NCBI RefSeq assembly: GCF_024166365.1 | Contig: NC_064825.1 | Span: forward strand, 105,600,480 to 105,664,479 | Direction: 5' to 3' | DNA length: 64,000 nucleotides | Origin: Elephas maximus indicus | Lineage: Eukaryota > Chordata > Mammalia > Proboscidea > Elephantidae | In this document: piece by piece, positions 46,680 through 58,360 of the stretch | Layout: every line of letters starts with the position of its first letter | How positions within the stretch are numbered: position 1 is the stretch's first letter | Position numbers and translations under genes: made by a program | The notes under the pieces: model-generated | Seen by the model: the letters and a program-made list of their open reading frames with translations, nothing else | Databases searched by the model: none | Told to the model about the DNA's origin: nothing

Positions 46680-48400
46680 GAGATTGTAGTAGTCAATTAG
46701 ATTGCACTAAAACTCATTTCATCGAGAGCTTTATGAGTTAAGGGAAGTATATGTTCATGCAACATATATCAAGAATTTTTGCATTGTGACTGGGAGTCAC
46801 AAAATAGTATGTGGCCTATTTTCTCTGAACTATGATATTGAGCACCCTCTATATGTTGTTTGTCTCATTCAAGATGCCACTATCTGCCAGGAAAGTAATA
46901 AATTCTAGTATTAAGAATTAAGTTCTCATGAATTTGTTCGTGTATATATATATATATATATTTTTTTTTTTACTCTCTTGTGCCATTACTCCTTTTAGTC
47001 TCTGATATCCTTTCCCCTGTTATTGAAGTAAGCTTACAAAATTTTCACAAGACTGAAAATTATGTTTTGGAATGAATGAAATTTCAATACTTGATAATTA
47101 GCAAAAATCATACTAATAATCACATCATTATTGAGATGTATTTAGGTCAGATACATGGGACATTTCATTTCTTTACTGGTATTCCAAGGATTTTTTTTTT
47201 TTTAGAAAGGTAGAAAGTTAAAAAAAAAAAAAAAAGACTGCATATGAAAACTTTCTTCCACCACTCTATGAGAGCACTGATGATTATAGTGTAACAATTA
47301 CAACTTTTTAACAACAAATGGGAAAACACAGTTTTAATAAATTTTTCTTTGTTCCCAGTAAGGTTTATAGGTTGAGTCCCATAAGCATCAAAAGCATTAG
47401 GAAAAGTGGTATAGTGCTAATGTCAAACTTTCTCTCTTCCTGTTTTGTCTGGCCCAAACTTGATTACAGACTGAAATATTTAGTTAATAATTAATTAATT
47501 TGTTCAATTATCTATGTGATTTTGATTTAGTATATTTTCTAATTCTAGTTTAGTATTTAGATTTATATCTTCTCCTTCCAGTTATTTTCTAATACTGTTC
47601 TCAATATTTCTTTGCACATCTATTGCTTCATTTAAGATATATCTTTGTATATATTATGTTTTAAAATCCAAAAAGCATTTTAACACATATCAGTTTTATA
47701 TGAATATAATCCTAATTTCTCAGCATAAAAAAAAAAAAGTCCTATGATCTTACTTCCCATATTTTCTAAGCCTCTGAATGCTCTACTTGGCCATTTCAAC
47801 AGTTTGGGTCTTAGTGTATGTGCCACTTCTTCTTATCATTTTATTTATTCTTGTACTGCTACTGATTTGTATTGCAAGAGGAAGAAAACACTTCTCTCCT
47901 AAGTGAACATATATGTCATGTTTCCCAGCCAAGTGTGATAAGGGCCATTCTGTTTACCAGTAGTATTTGACATATAACTGCTGGTTCATTATTTAAATAC
48001 TCATATTTTATGGTGTTCTGTACGGTCTCAAAGAAAACCCATTAGTTTTTTTTATTGGCATATAGTGATAGAATAATGGTCCCCGAGAGATAGCCACATC
48101 TTAATCCCTGGGAACTGTGAATACGTTACTTAAAGGAGACTTTTCAGATGTGAATAGTTATGAATCTTGAGATGGAGAGATTAGCCTGGAATTCCTATTG
48201 TGATATGAAATGTGTTCTCAGGAATGTAGGTTTTGGTACCTAAATGAGTATGGTATGGCAAGTATTTAACATGCTCTCATATGATGTATAAATTTTGTGC
48301 ATATGGACAGCTTGACATATCTCATTAGTCTTTTGCAAGAATTTAATATCCTTAAAGTAGCAAAGAAAGGTATTAGAATGGTCCATTTCAATATTCTTCA
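46680..48400 (-). repeat. Inverted copy of the A/B junction region
   Basis: The reverse complement follows 22375 back to about 21010, then 20990-20840, then 19180-18945. Matching landmarks are the atatgtcatgtttcccagcc / ggctgggaaacatgacatat type words, gggaactgtgaatacgttac, and ctctcatatgatgtataaa. The L1 at 19184-19866 and the stretch 19890-20840 are missing here. No gene is seen. There is a TA run at 46945 and poly-A at 47221. Confidence 0.85.
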
Positions 48401-48754
48401 CATGCAACACTCAGTGACATCGATTATGTTTATTCTGTTATTCAACCATCACCACAAGCGATTTCCAAGTATTTCCATCACCCTTAACTGAAGCCTAACG
48501 TCCCATAAGGAGTGAAATCCCCCCTTTCCCCTCCTTTTTGCCCAACCCTAGAAACCACTAATAAACATTGGTCTCTATACACATGACCATTCTAAATATC
48601 TTATGTAAGTCGGATCATACACTATCCTTCCTTTTGTAACTTACTTATTTCACTCAGAATAATGTTTTATAGATTCATCTATGTTGTAACTTGTATCAGG
48701 ACTTCATTTCTCTTTGTTGTTGCTGTTAGGTGCCATTGAGTTGATTCTTGTTAC
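48401..48754. repeat. L1 3'-type fragment and SINE/RTE tail
   Basis: acactcagtgacatcgatta, tttcactcagaataatg and gtatcaggacttcatttctc follow L1 3' sequence like that at 39120-39480. 48717-48750 (gttgctgttaggtgccattg) is an RTE/SINE 3'-end piece. It sits at the turning point between the inverted and direct copies. Confidence 0.55.
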
Positions 48755-49004
48755 ATGCTACAAGAACACATACATACTTCCCTTAACTCATAAAGCTCTT
48801 TGGTAAAATGAATTTTAGTATATACTGACTATCACAATCTTATAGATAATCATGCTTAGTTTCCACATGTATTTTTTCAGAGAGGCATTATGCCTAATAT
48901 GCTACTATTATTAATAGGATAATGCATACATGGTCTTTGTGCAGGGGACAGAATAGATAATCACACTTGTGAGTGTGTGTCTCTGTGTGTGTGTATACAA
49001 TCAT

Positions 49005-50194
49005 TGTTAGGTGTTGTTGAATTATTTTTGACTCATAGTGACCCCATGTACAACAGAATAAAACACTTCCTGATCCTGTGCCATCCTCATGATTATTGTT
49101 ATGCTTGATCCCATTGTTGCAGCTACTGTGTCAATCCATTTTGTTGAGGGCATTCTCGTTTTTGTTGACCCTCTACTTACCAAGCATGATGTCCTTTTCC
49201 AGGGACAGATCCCTCCTGAAAATATGCCCAAAGTATATGAAATAGAGTCTCAACACCCTTGCTTCTAAGGAGCATTCTGGTTGTACTTCCTTCAAGAGAG
49301 ATTTGTTCCTCCTTTTGGCAGTCTGTGGTATATTCAATATTATTTGCCAACAACATAATTCAAAGGCATCAGTTCTTCAGTCTTCCTTATTCATTGCCCA
49401 GCTTTCAAATGCATATGAGATGACTGAAAACACCATGGCTTGGGTAAGGCCCACCTTAGTCCTTAAGCTGACATCTTTGCTTTTGAAGGCTTCAAAGAGG
49501 TCTTTTGAAACAGATTTGCCCAATGCAATGTGTCATTTGATTTCTTGACTGCTGCTTCCATGGGTGTTGATTATGGATCCAAGTAAAATGATATCCTTGA
49601 CAACTTCAATCATTTATCCCTTTATCATAGTGTTGCTTATTGCTCCAGTTGAGAGGATTTTTGTTTTCTTTATGTTGAAGAGAAATCCATACTGAAGGCT
49701 ATAGTCTTTGCTCTTCATTAATAAGTGCTTCAAGTCCTCTTCACTTTCAGCAAGGAAGATTGTGTCATCTGCATACCATAGGATGTTAATGAGTCTTCCT
49801 CAAATCCTAATGCTCCGTTCTTCTTCATATAGTCCAGCTTCTCAGATTTTTGCTCAGCATAAAGATTAAGTATGGTGAAAAGATACAACCCTCATGCACA
49901 CCTTTCCTGACTTTAAACCATGCAGTACCTCCTTGTTCTGTTTGAAGGACTGCCTCTTGATTTATGCACTGGTTTCTTGTGAATATAATCAAGTGTTCTG
50001 GAATTCCCCTTCTCCCCAATATTATCCATAATTTGATCCACAGATTCGAATTCCTTTGCATTGTCAATAAAACACAGGTAAACATCTTTCTGGTATTCTC
50101 TGCTTTCAGCTGAGATCCATCTGAGATTGGCAATGTTATCCCTCATTTCATGTCATCTTCTGAATCCGTCATGTATTTCTGGCAGTTTCCTGTC

Positions 50195-50195
<1 letters not shown>
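49005..50195 (-). mobile_element. RTE/BovB-like LINE, antisense, 5'-truncated
   Basis: It reads leftward: an RT piece around 50146-49913 (DVYLCFIDNAKEFESVDQ), then the region with the catalytic box, then the 3' end near 49010 (acccatgtacaacagaat-type word). It ends on the right at the (AT)n tract. Stops and frameshifts are present throughout. Confidence 0.85.
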
Positions 50196-50259
<64 letters not shown>

Positions 50260-50262
50260 TAC
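50196..50262 (+). repeat. (AT)n microsatellite
   Basis: About 30 uninterrupted AT units, then mixed TA/CA to about 50330. It lies exactly at the 5' end of the antisense RTE. Confidence 0.95.
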
Positions 50263-52464
50263 ACATAAAAAACATATATATACAATGTGTGTGTGTACGT
50301 ATACATACATATATATACACAATCATTCAAAATGGGTTTAGATAGGAACGCACAGTGTATATTATTAAATAAATCTTCTTGAGGTTTTTATGAATGAATA
50401 CCCCTATTATGATAAAAAGACAGTGTAAATCTTCAGCAAATGGTTCATCAAATCATATGTTAGATACCTCTTACATTCAGTGGCCAGAGCTTAATAAATG
50501 CCACTACTCAGAAAATGGGGACAATATAAACAACAAGAAAAAAAATAGAATAAATAATTGATCTCTGCTCAAGAAAAGTATGGAGCTCTGGCATTCACGT
50601 ACAGATCACAAATTATACACAAAATGAAATGCCTATTGTTATAAAGTATGTCATCAGATTTTATTTTCTAGTCAACTTCAATTATGTTACCTGATAATAG
50701 ATATCATATAAGTAATTTTGTCAAGAAAATAAGTTCTAAAAGTTACCTCAGCGGTAATTAACATGTTGGAAAAGATAGGGAGTAGAGAAACAGAAGAAAA
50801 AAATAAATGCAAAGCTCTGAACAAATTTTGTACAAGTGTAAAAGAAGCCATAATCCTGTAATTGTTGATTGGTCCTAAGTAAATAATATAATGGTAATTT
50901 AATGTCTTCTTTGAGTATTAAGTAAGGTTTAACTGTCTTTTATAATATCTGTTCAGTGGGCTAATATATGAGCAACACATTTTAGAAAAAATAATTTATT
51001 ACATTTCTGAAGGAAAATAATTCCAACATTCAAGCAAGTAGATTTTCTTCTCTAAAAAAAAAAAAATTAATTAAAATTGTGGAATGTTCCATCCCTCAAA
51101 AAAAAAAAAAAAATTGGAACAAATACCCTCAAGAAGTTGAATATAAAATATAGAAAGCTAGTAATTTCACCATACATTTTATGCAGATAAAGCCAACATA
51201 CCAATTTTGGTATGTTTTAAATTCTTCCGAATGCTTTCCCATCCTAGGCAGATATTTGAGATTCTTAATAATTCTGTGAGTTGTTAGGACGTATTATCAT
51301 TATTACCATTTTATTAATTGTGAAAGTGATGGGAAAGATCGTGAACTGACTTGCTCAAGATTTTGGTAAAGGAAAGAATAAAAATCGGTTATCTGAACTT
51401 TTGAGACATCACTGTCCCATGACATTGTGATTCCTGCTTTCCTAAATTTCAGAAAAGAAAAATACCAGCACCACCACCATCACTCTCATAATCTTCATCA
51501 TTATCATCACTATCATGTTCATTATAAATATGTATTATCAAATTCTTATAACATATAAAATATTAAATAAGAAGGAATATACACATGTTTACTACCATAA
51601 ACAAAAAAAGTAAATCCATGAAAGTAGGACATCATGTCAGATGATAGAAAAAGTAAAGGGCTTTATGATGTAGAAATATAAACATAAAAGAGGAACTAAA
51701 ATTGTATTTTTTACACATGGTACAATCATAACTAAAACTAGACAATGACATAATAATCACAAGAACTGCCAACAAAAGTTTTTAGGGAGAAATGACCTGA
51801 ATAATCTCTTTATGTGAGTTGTTGATTTGAGAATCTGGAATTGGGGGGTTGGGCATTAATGACCGTGTTGACAGATGCTGACTTTTCTTGATAATGTTAG
51901 TTTAAAGGGTTAATTTCAAACACTTTAGAAAGGGCTACAGGTGGCAAGGATTAGACACGATAATGTAAACACAACGGTGTGGACTTAGGGGAATCATGAA
52001 ATAACCTTCAACTTTTTCTTCCCCTTTTTATCTCATTGATCTTTTTTTTTTTTTTTTAATCTGAAATAATATAGGAGTTGCTGTTTAGAGTGCAGGCATG
52101 CAAGACATGAAATAGGCATAAGCAAATTATAGACCATATTGCTAAAAAAGAATGTAGAAACCTCTGCAAAGTAAACTGGTTGAGACAAATGGAATTTTTT
52201 CTGTTGAATCATGTGCTCTGGCAGAAACTTACCAGGGAGAGGGCTAAGTGAATGTACATATTTTTTGGAGGAGCAAGATTGGAGTAATTCCACATGGATG
52301 CTAGGCAGATTAAATAAATATTCTCTCAATGGTCATTAATGTTCTAAAATTTCTTGATTTTTCAAAGCATTTGAAGAAGGGCATAGTGATATGCATTTAT
52401 CCATCCTCTCCTTTAATCACTTATTCAACAAACACCCATTTTATCTAAGATTGGACAGTTTCTG

Positions 52465-55400
52465 TCACCACTCATCTGTCAGTTTGTCATCCTGTGGTGG
52501 CTTTTGTGTTGTTGTGACACTGGAAGCTATGCCACTGGTATTTCAAATACCAACAGTGTCACCCATGGTGGACAGGTTTCAGCAGAGCTTCTAGACTAAG
52601 ACTGACTAAGAACGACCTGGTGATCTACTTCTAAAAAAATTGGCCAGTGAAAACCTTATGAATAGCAATTAAGCATTGTCTCATATAGTGCCAGAAGATG
52701 AGTCCCTCAGGTTAGAAGGCACTCAAAATATGACTGGGGAAGGGCTGTCTGCTCAAAGTAGAGTCAACCTTAATGATATGGATGGAATAAAGCTCTTGGT
52801 ACCTTCATTTGCTGATGTAGCACTATTCAAACTGAAAAGAAACAACTGCAAACATCTTTTAAAATCGGAATGCAGAATGTATGCAGTATGAATCTGGAAA
52901 GTTGCAAGTGGACAAAAAAGAAATGGAATGCATAAAAATTGATATCCTAGGCATTACTGAGTTGAAACGAACTGGTCGTGACTATTTTGAAATGGGCAAT
53001 TATATGGTCTACTATGACAAGAATGACAAATTCAAGAGACATGGTGTCACATTCATCTTTAAAGTGAACATTTCAAGATCTGTCCTGAAGTACAAGGCTG
53101 TCAGTGATAGCATAATATCCATATACCTATAAGAAGGACCAGTTAATATGACTCTTATTCAAATTTACCTGTCAACCACTAAGGCCAAAGTTGAAGAAAT
53201 TCAAGACTTTGCCAACTTCTGCAGTCTAAAAATGATCAAACTTACAATGAAGATGCATTGGTAATTACTGATAATTGGAATGAGAAAGTTGGAAACAAAG
53301 AAAAAGGATTGGTAGTTGGAAAATATGACCTTGGTGATAGCAATGATGCTGTAGCTTGTGTGATAGAATTTTGATAGACCAATAACCTATTCACTACAAA
53401 TACCTTTTTTCAACATCATAAATGGCAACCTTACACATGGTTCTTACTGAATGGAATACACAGGAATCAAAATGACTATGTCTGTGGGAAGAGATGATGA
53501 AGAAGCTCAATATCTTCAGTCAGAACAAGGCCAGAGTACAGCTGTGGAACAAACCATCAATTGCTCATAATCAAACTCAAGTTGAAGTTGAAAAAAAAAT
53601 AGAACAAGTCCACAAGAGTGAAAATATGACCGTGAGAATATCCCACCTGAATTTAGAGACCATCTCAAGAATAGATTTGATACATTCAACACTAGTGACA
53701 GAAGACTAGACTAGCTGTGGGATAACATCAAGGACATCATATGTGAAGAAAGCAAAGATCATTAAAAAGACAGGAAGGAAAGAAAATACCAAAATGGATG
53801 TCAGGAGAGATTCTCAAATTGGCTCTTGATCGTAGAGCAGTTAAAGTTAATGGAAAAAATGATGAATTAAAAGAGCTAAACAAAGATTTCAGATGGTGCC
53901 TTGAGAAGACAAAATAATGCAATGAAATGTGTAAAAACCTAGAGTTAGAAAAGAAGAAGAAAAGGCACATTTGGTGTTTCTCAAGCTGAAAGAACTGAAG
54001 AAAAAATTCAAAGCTTGAGTCGCAATATTGAAGAATTCTATGGACAAAATATTGAACAACTCAGGAAGCATCAAAAGAAGATGGAAGGAATAAACAGAGT
54101 CAATGTATTAAAAAGAAATGGTCAGTGTTCAGCCATTTCAGCAGGTAGAAAATGATCAAGAACCAATGATACTGAAGGAAGAAGTCCAGCTGTCCTGAAG
54201 GCAATGGCAACAAACAGGGCTGCAGGAATTGACAGAATGCCAAATGAGATGTTTCAACAAATAAATTCAATTTTGGAAGCACTCACTGGTCCATGCCAAG
54301 GAATTTGGAAGATAACTACCAGGCCAACTGATTGGAAGAGATCCATATTTGTGCCCATTCCAATGAAAAGTGATCCAAGAGAATGCAGAAATTATCAAAC
54401 AATATCATTCATATCACATGCAAGTAAAATTTTGCTAAAGATAATTTGAAAGTGGTGGTAGCAGTACATTGATAAGGAACTGACAGAAATTCAAGCAGGA
54501 TTCAGAACAGGAATTGAAATGAGGGATATCATTGCTGATGTCAGATGGATTTTGGCTGAAAGCAGACAGTACCTGAAAGATGTTTACCTGTGTTTTATTG
54601 ACCATGAAAAAACATTTGACTGTGTGGATCATAACAAATTATGGCTAACATTGTGATGAATGAAAATTCTGGAATACTTAATTACACTCATCTGGAACCT
54701 GTACTTAGGAGAAGAAGCAGTCATTCAAACAGAACAAGGGGGTATTCTGTGGTTTAAAATCAGGAAATGTGTGTGTCAGTATTGTATCCTTTCACTGTAC
54801 TTATTCAATCTGTATGCTGAGCAAATAATCTGAGAAACTGGACTATATGAAGAAGAACCTGGCATCAGGATTGGAGGAAGATTCATCAACAACCTGAGAT
54901 ATGCAGATGACACAATTTTGCCTGCAGAAAGAGAAGAGGACTTGAAGCACTTACTGATGAAGATCAAAGACTCCTGCTTTCAGTATGGATTACCCCTCAA
55001 CATAATGAAGACAAAAATATTCACAACTGGACCAATAACCAATATGATGATAAATAGAGAATATATTGAAGTTGTCAAGGATTTCATTTTACTTGTATCC
55101 ACAATCAACACCCATGGAACCAGCAGCAAAGAAATCAAACGACATTATACTTTGGGCAAATGTGCTGGAAAAGACGTTGTTAAAGTATTAAAAAGCAAAG
55201 ATGTCATTTTGAGGAACTAAGATGTGCCTGACCCAAGTCATGGTATTTTCAATCACCTCATGCACACAAAAGCTGAACAATGAATAATGAAGATCAAAAA
55301 AGAATTGATGCCTTTGAATTATGGTGTTGGCAAATAATACTGAATTTACATAAATATACCAGAAGAATGAAAAATCTGTCTTGGAAGAAGTACAGCCAAA

Positions 55401-55690
55401 ATGTTCCTTAGAAGTGAGGATGGCAAGAATATGTCTCATGTTCTTTGAAAATGTTATCAGGAAGGACCAGTCCCTGGAGAAGGATACCATGCTTGACAAA
55501 AGGAGAGGAACAGGGAAAAAGAGGAAGAATCTCAACTAGCGAGGATTGACACACAGTGACTGCAATAAGGGGCTCAAACATAGCACGATTGTGAGAATTG
55601 TGCAGGGCAGGACGCTGTTTGTTTCTGTCGTACACTGGGTCACTATGAGTAGGAATCGACTCAAAGGTATCTGAGAAGAACAACAATTTT
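52465..55690 (+). mobile_element. RTE/BovB-like LINE, nearly full length, decayed
   Basis: About 3.2 kb: a 5' region (52465-52870); an endonuclease remnant (52881-53132; KIDILGITELKRTGRDYF and RHGVTFIF); a linker with KNKARVQLWNK-type text (53494-53709); an RT remnant (54204-54449, RAAGIDRMPNEMFQ; about 54900, YADD followed by TILPAEREEDL); and a 3' end (55380-55690, gtaggaatcgactcaaaggt). Numerous stops and frameshifts. It lies where copies A and C have their OR gene. No clear target-site duplication is seen. Confidence 0.88.
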
Positions 55691-55694
55691 AAAG

Positions 55695-55905
55695 TCAATA
55701 GATATTAACTCACAAAGAAGTAGAAAATCATTTTAAATCATATCATAAGGGTGTTATTTGTGGAGAAGGTCCTAAAGGTGACAGAACTGTGGCAGGAACA
55801 ACAATCCGTGCAATACTTGAACATCCTGTGAGTTTTATGTAACTGGGTAAAGTCAAATAATTACTGATTGTAGTATCCACAATATTCTAGATTTAAAAAA
55901 GAGAG
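55695..55905. repeat. Resumption of duplication copy D after the RTE
   Basis: The text around 55835-55890 (gggtaaagtcaaataattac, gtatccacaatattctagat) matches copy A at about 7650-7705. The copy A interval 3790-7525, with the OR gene, has no counterpart here. Confidence 0.55.
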
Positions 55906-55923
55906 AGAGAAAGGCACGTGCGG

Positions 55924-56316
55924 TCAGGTGGTCAGGAAAAAAGAATGGAAGGAATGTAGAGAGAGACAAGAAACTGAGAAAAAAAAGATGTCAGGTGGTT
56001 GGGAGGAAGGAAAAGAAGGAAGCTAGAGAGAGATAAGAAACCGAGAAAAAAAAAAAAAGAAGAAAAAATGCCTCTGCAGAGCCCACCAGAAGCGGGTCCC
56101 CAGCTGAGCAATACTGCACAGCCTGTCAAGGAGCAGAGATGTCAAACAGCATCAGGTAGGTGTTCAGGAGAAGGGCAAGGAAGGAAGGTAGAGAAAGACA
56201 AGAAACTAGAAAAAAAAAGAAGAAGAAAAGAATGCCCTAAGGGAGCCCACCATATGCAGGTCCCCAGCTGAGCGTCACTGCACAGCTTGTCAAGAAGCGG
56301 CAGAAATGGCACATGG
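55924..56316 (+). repeat. Purine-rich tandem repeat, about 161-165 bp unit
   Basis: A partial unit (55924-55990) and two full units (55991-56151 and 56152-about 56314). Each full unit has a purine-rich half (agagagagataagaaac / agagaaagacaagaaac, then a poly-A with gaagaaa) and a GC-richer half (gagcccaccag/at, ggtccccagctgagc, actgcacagc). Frames reading through it are Lys/Arg-rich artefacts. Confidence 0.75.
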
Positions 56317-56397
56317 CACCAGATTGAACTGAAAATCTTTAGGTTAATAGTCAAATGTAAACCATTTGTACCACCTAGGAACCTTAGTTAGTGTCTA

Positions 56398-56557
56398 AAA
56401 ACCACCCAGTGCCGTCGAGTCGATTCCAACTCATAGCGACCCTATAGGACAGAGTAGAACTGCCCCATAGAGTTTCCAAGGAGCACCTGGCAGATTCGAA
56501 CTGCTGACCGTTTGGTTAGCAGCCATAGCACTTAACCACTACGCCACCAAAGTTTCC
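56398..56557 (-). repeat. AfroSINE-type SINE, antisense
   Basis: A well-preserved element (accacccagtgccgtcgagt ... cttaaccactacgccaccaa) with a perfect 13-bp duplication tagttagtgtcta at 56385-56397 and 56558-56570. Confidence 0.92.
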
Positions 56558-56761
56558 TAGTTAGTGTCTAGTGGTATGTTATTTCATTTTTTCTTTTCTT
56601 TTCCTTAATCGAAAACTAATGCCATTATCATTCATGGCCTTATTTTCATCTGTATATGTTCCTTAAGAAGTGTCTGTTCAAACCTTTGCCAATATTAATT
56701 TTTTTTTTATTGTTGTTGTTCTTATTATTGAGTTTTAGAACTTCTATACATATTCTAACGA

Positions 56762-56915
56762 GCCCTGGTAGCACAACAGTTAAGTACTTGGCTGCTAACT
56801 GTCAGGTAGTGGATTCAAACTCACCAGCGTCTCTGTGGGAGAATAGCATCTCTGCTCCTGTAAAGATTACAGCCCCGGAAAACTTATGGGACAGTTCTTC
56901 TCTGTCATACAGGGT
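56762..56915 (+). repeat. Long-form AfroSINE-type SINE
   Basis: gccctggtagcacaacagtt ... cttatgggacagttcttctc. It includes the extra internal segment around ctgctcctgtaaagattaca that the shorter copies lack. Its 3' end joins RTE sequence directly at about 56916. Confidence 0.75.
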
Positions 56916-57160
56916 CACACGAAAACTGAACAATGAAAAAGGAAATCCGAAGAATTGACACAAAAGAATTGTGGTGTTAGTGAATAATACTGAATATACC
57001 ATGGATTGGGAGAAGAACAAATAAACCTGTCTTGGAGTAAATACAGCCAGGATGCACCTTAGAAATGAAAATGGCAAGATTTTGTCTTGCTTCCCTTGGA
57101 CATGTTATCAGGAAGGACCAATCCCTGGAGAGCTACATCATTCTTGGTAAAGGGCCTCAT
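56916..57160 (+). mobile_element. RTE/BovB-like LINE, 3' region fragment
   Basis: gaaaactgaacaatgaaaaa, ataaacctgtcttggagtaa and acatgttatcaggaaggacc match 35060-35280. It stops before the RTE 3' end. Confidence 0.8.
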
Positions 57161-58360
57161 CTCCCAAACTTTCTCCCCCATATGAGCCAGTGAGAATGAA
57201 GGGACTTCCCAGTTTCTCTCTCACCACATTCCACTTCTCATAGATTCAGGACTGACCCAGTTTCTGCTCGGAAATTTTCAAGGAATTATTATTTTTTTTT
57301 AATTGTATTCTCATTTCTTTTATACTTCTCTTGTCTCTAATAATTCCCATTAGATTTTTTATAGTATTTGATGGGCATATTATTGGAGAATATTGGTGAT
57401 TAATTTCTTTCCCTTTGGTCAGGGTAGATTGTTTTCCTCTTGAGTTTGTCATCAGAGATGTTACATATTCTCTCTATTTTGTTCTGAGCAGGGAGTAGTC
57501 CTGCACCTCCCTCCCCGCTAGAGCTAGCTTAGCCCATGTAAATGTGGACATAACTGACTCCTTTTACTTCTGGGCAAAAACTTTAAAAGCGGATGAAAGC
57601 TTCAGCACATTCTTTTTAAACTGTCCGCCTGGTGACAGGACATAGTTTTTTTGTTTTGTTTTGGATCTTTTGGCTTCATATAGGAAAGATTCATTAGATA
57701 AGCTTAAAATACTGAAACGGAATAAGGCCAATTACAAAACAGAAGTAGGGAAACAGCACAAGTAACTAACTGCTGTCATTTTATTATCCATGTGAATACA
57801 GATTTAGTGTTCCACTTTCTTGATTACATGGATAATGCAGGTTCATTGTAATAAACACCAAAAATTCAGGAAAACTAAAGAAAAATAATAGAACACTTAC
57901 TCTGGAATATTCATAATTAACATTTGATGAAATACTTCCATTCATCATGTTCAATGTGTGTCTCTATGTGTGTGTATTCTGTGTACAACGTATGTGTGTG
58001 ATATTTATTATTTTATAGCAGATACCTATCTTTTTTAAAATGAGTTCCCTCTCTTACAATTTTCTCATCCCTCCTGTCATCTCCAGAAAACTAAAAAGCA
58101 AAACAAAGCAAAGATGGAAACTTGTGAATAACTATGATTTTCTAAATATATGTACACATTATAACAATAATATATATTTTAACAAACCATAGGATTTTAC
58201 TATACAGAAATCTTTAATCTGATGTGCACATAAATCATGTCTAATGTGCAATGGCATTGATATACCATCATAATTTATAAAACACATCCCCACGGAAAGG
58301 TGTTCTGTTCCCTCTAAGGAATTTTTTCTCCAGAAAGTCATTGTAAGGCCAAAATGTATA
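57161..58360. other. Intergenic, nothing firmly recognised
   Basis: No gene is seen. 57480-57640 is less AT-rich than its surroundings and could be an old LTR piece, but I cannot support a family. TG-rich short repeats lie at 57950-58000. Confidence 0.5.

Larger units (their letters stand above)
48755..52460. repeat. Segmental duplication copy D
   Basis: A direct copy of B from about 22290 on, continuing past B's end to the equivalent of about 3790 in copy A. Both the 1260-type SINE and the tRNA-Gly SINE sites are empty here. It is interrupted by an antisense RTE (49005-50195) and an (AT)n tract. No gene is seen. Confidence 0.85.

Noticed and set aside
55999-56271. Lys/Arg-rich open frame
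   Set aside because: It follows the purine-rich tandem repeat.
57480-57640. Possible LTR fragment
   Set aside because: Base composition differs from the surroundings, but no LTR boundaries or family match could be seen.
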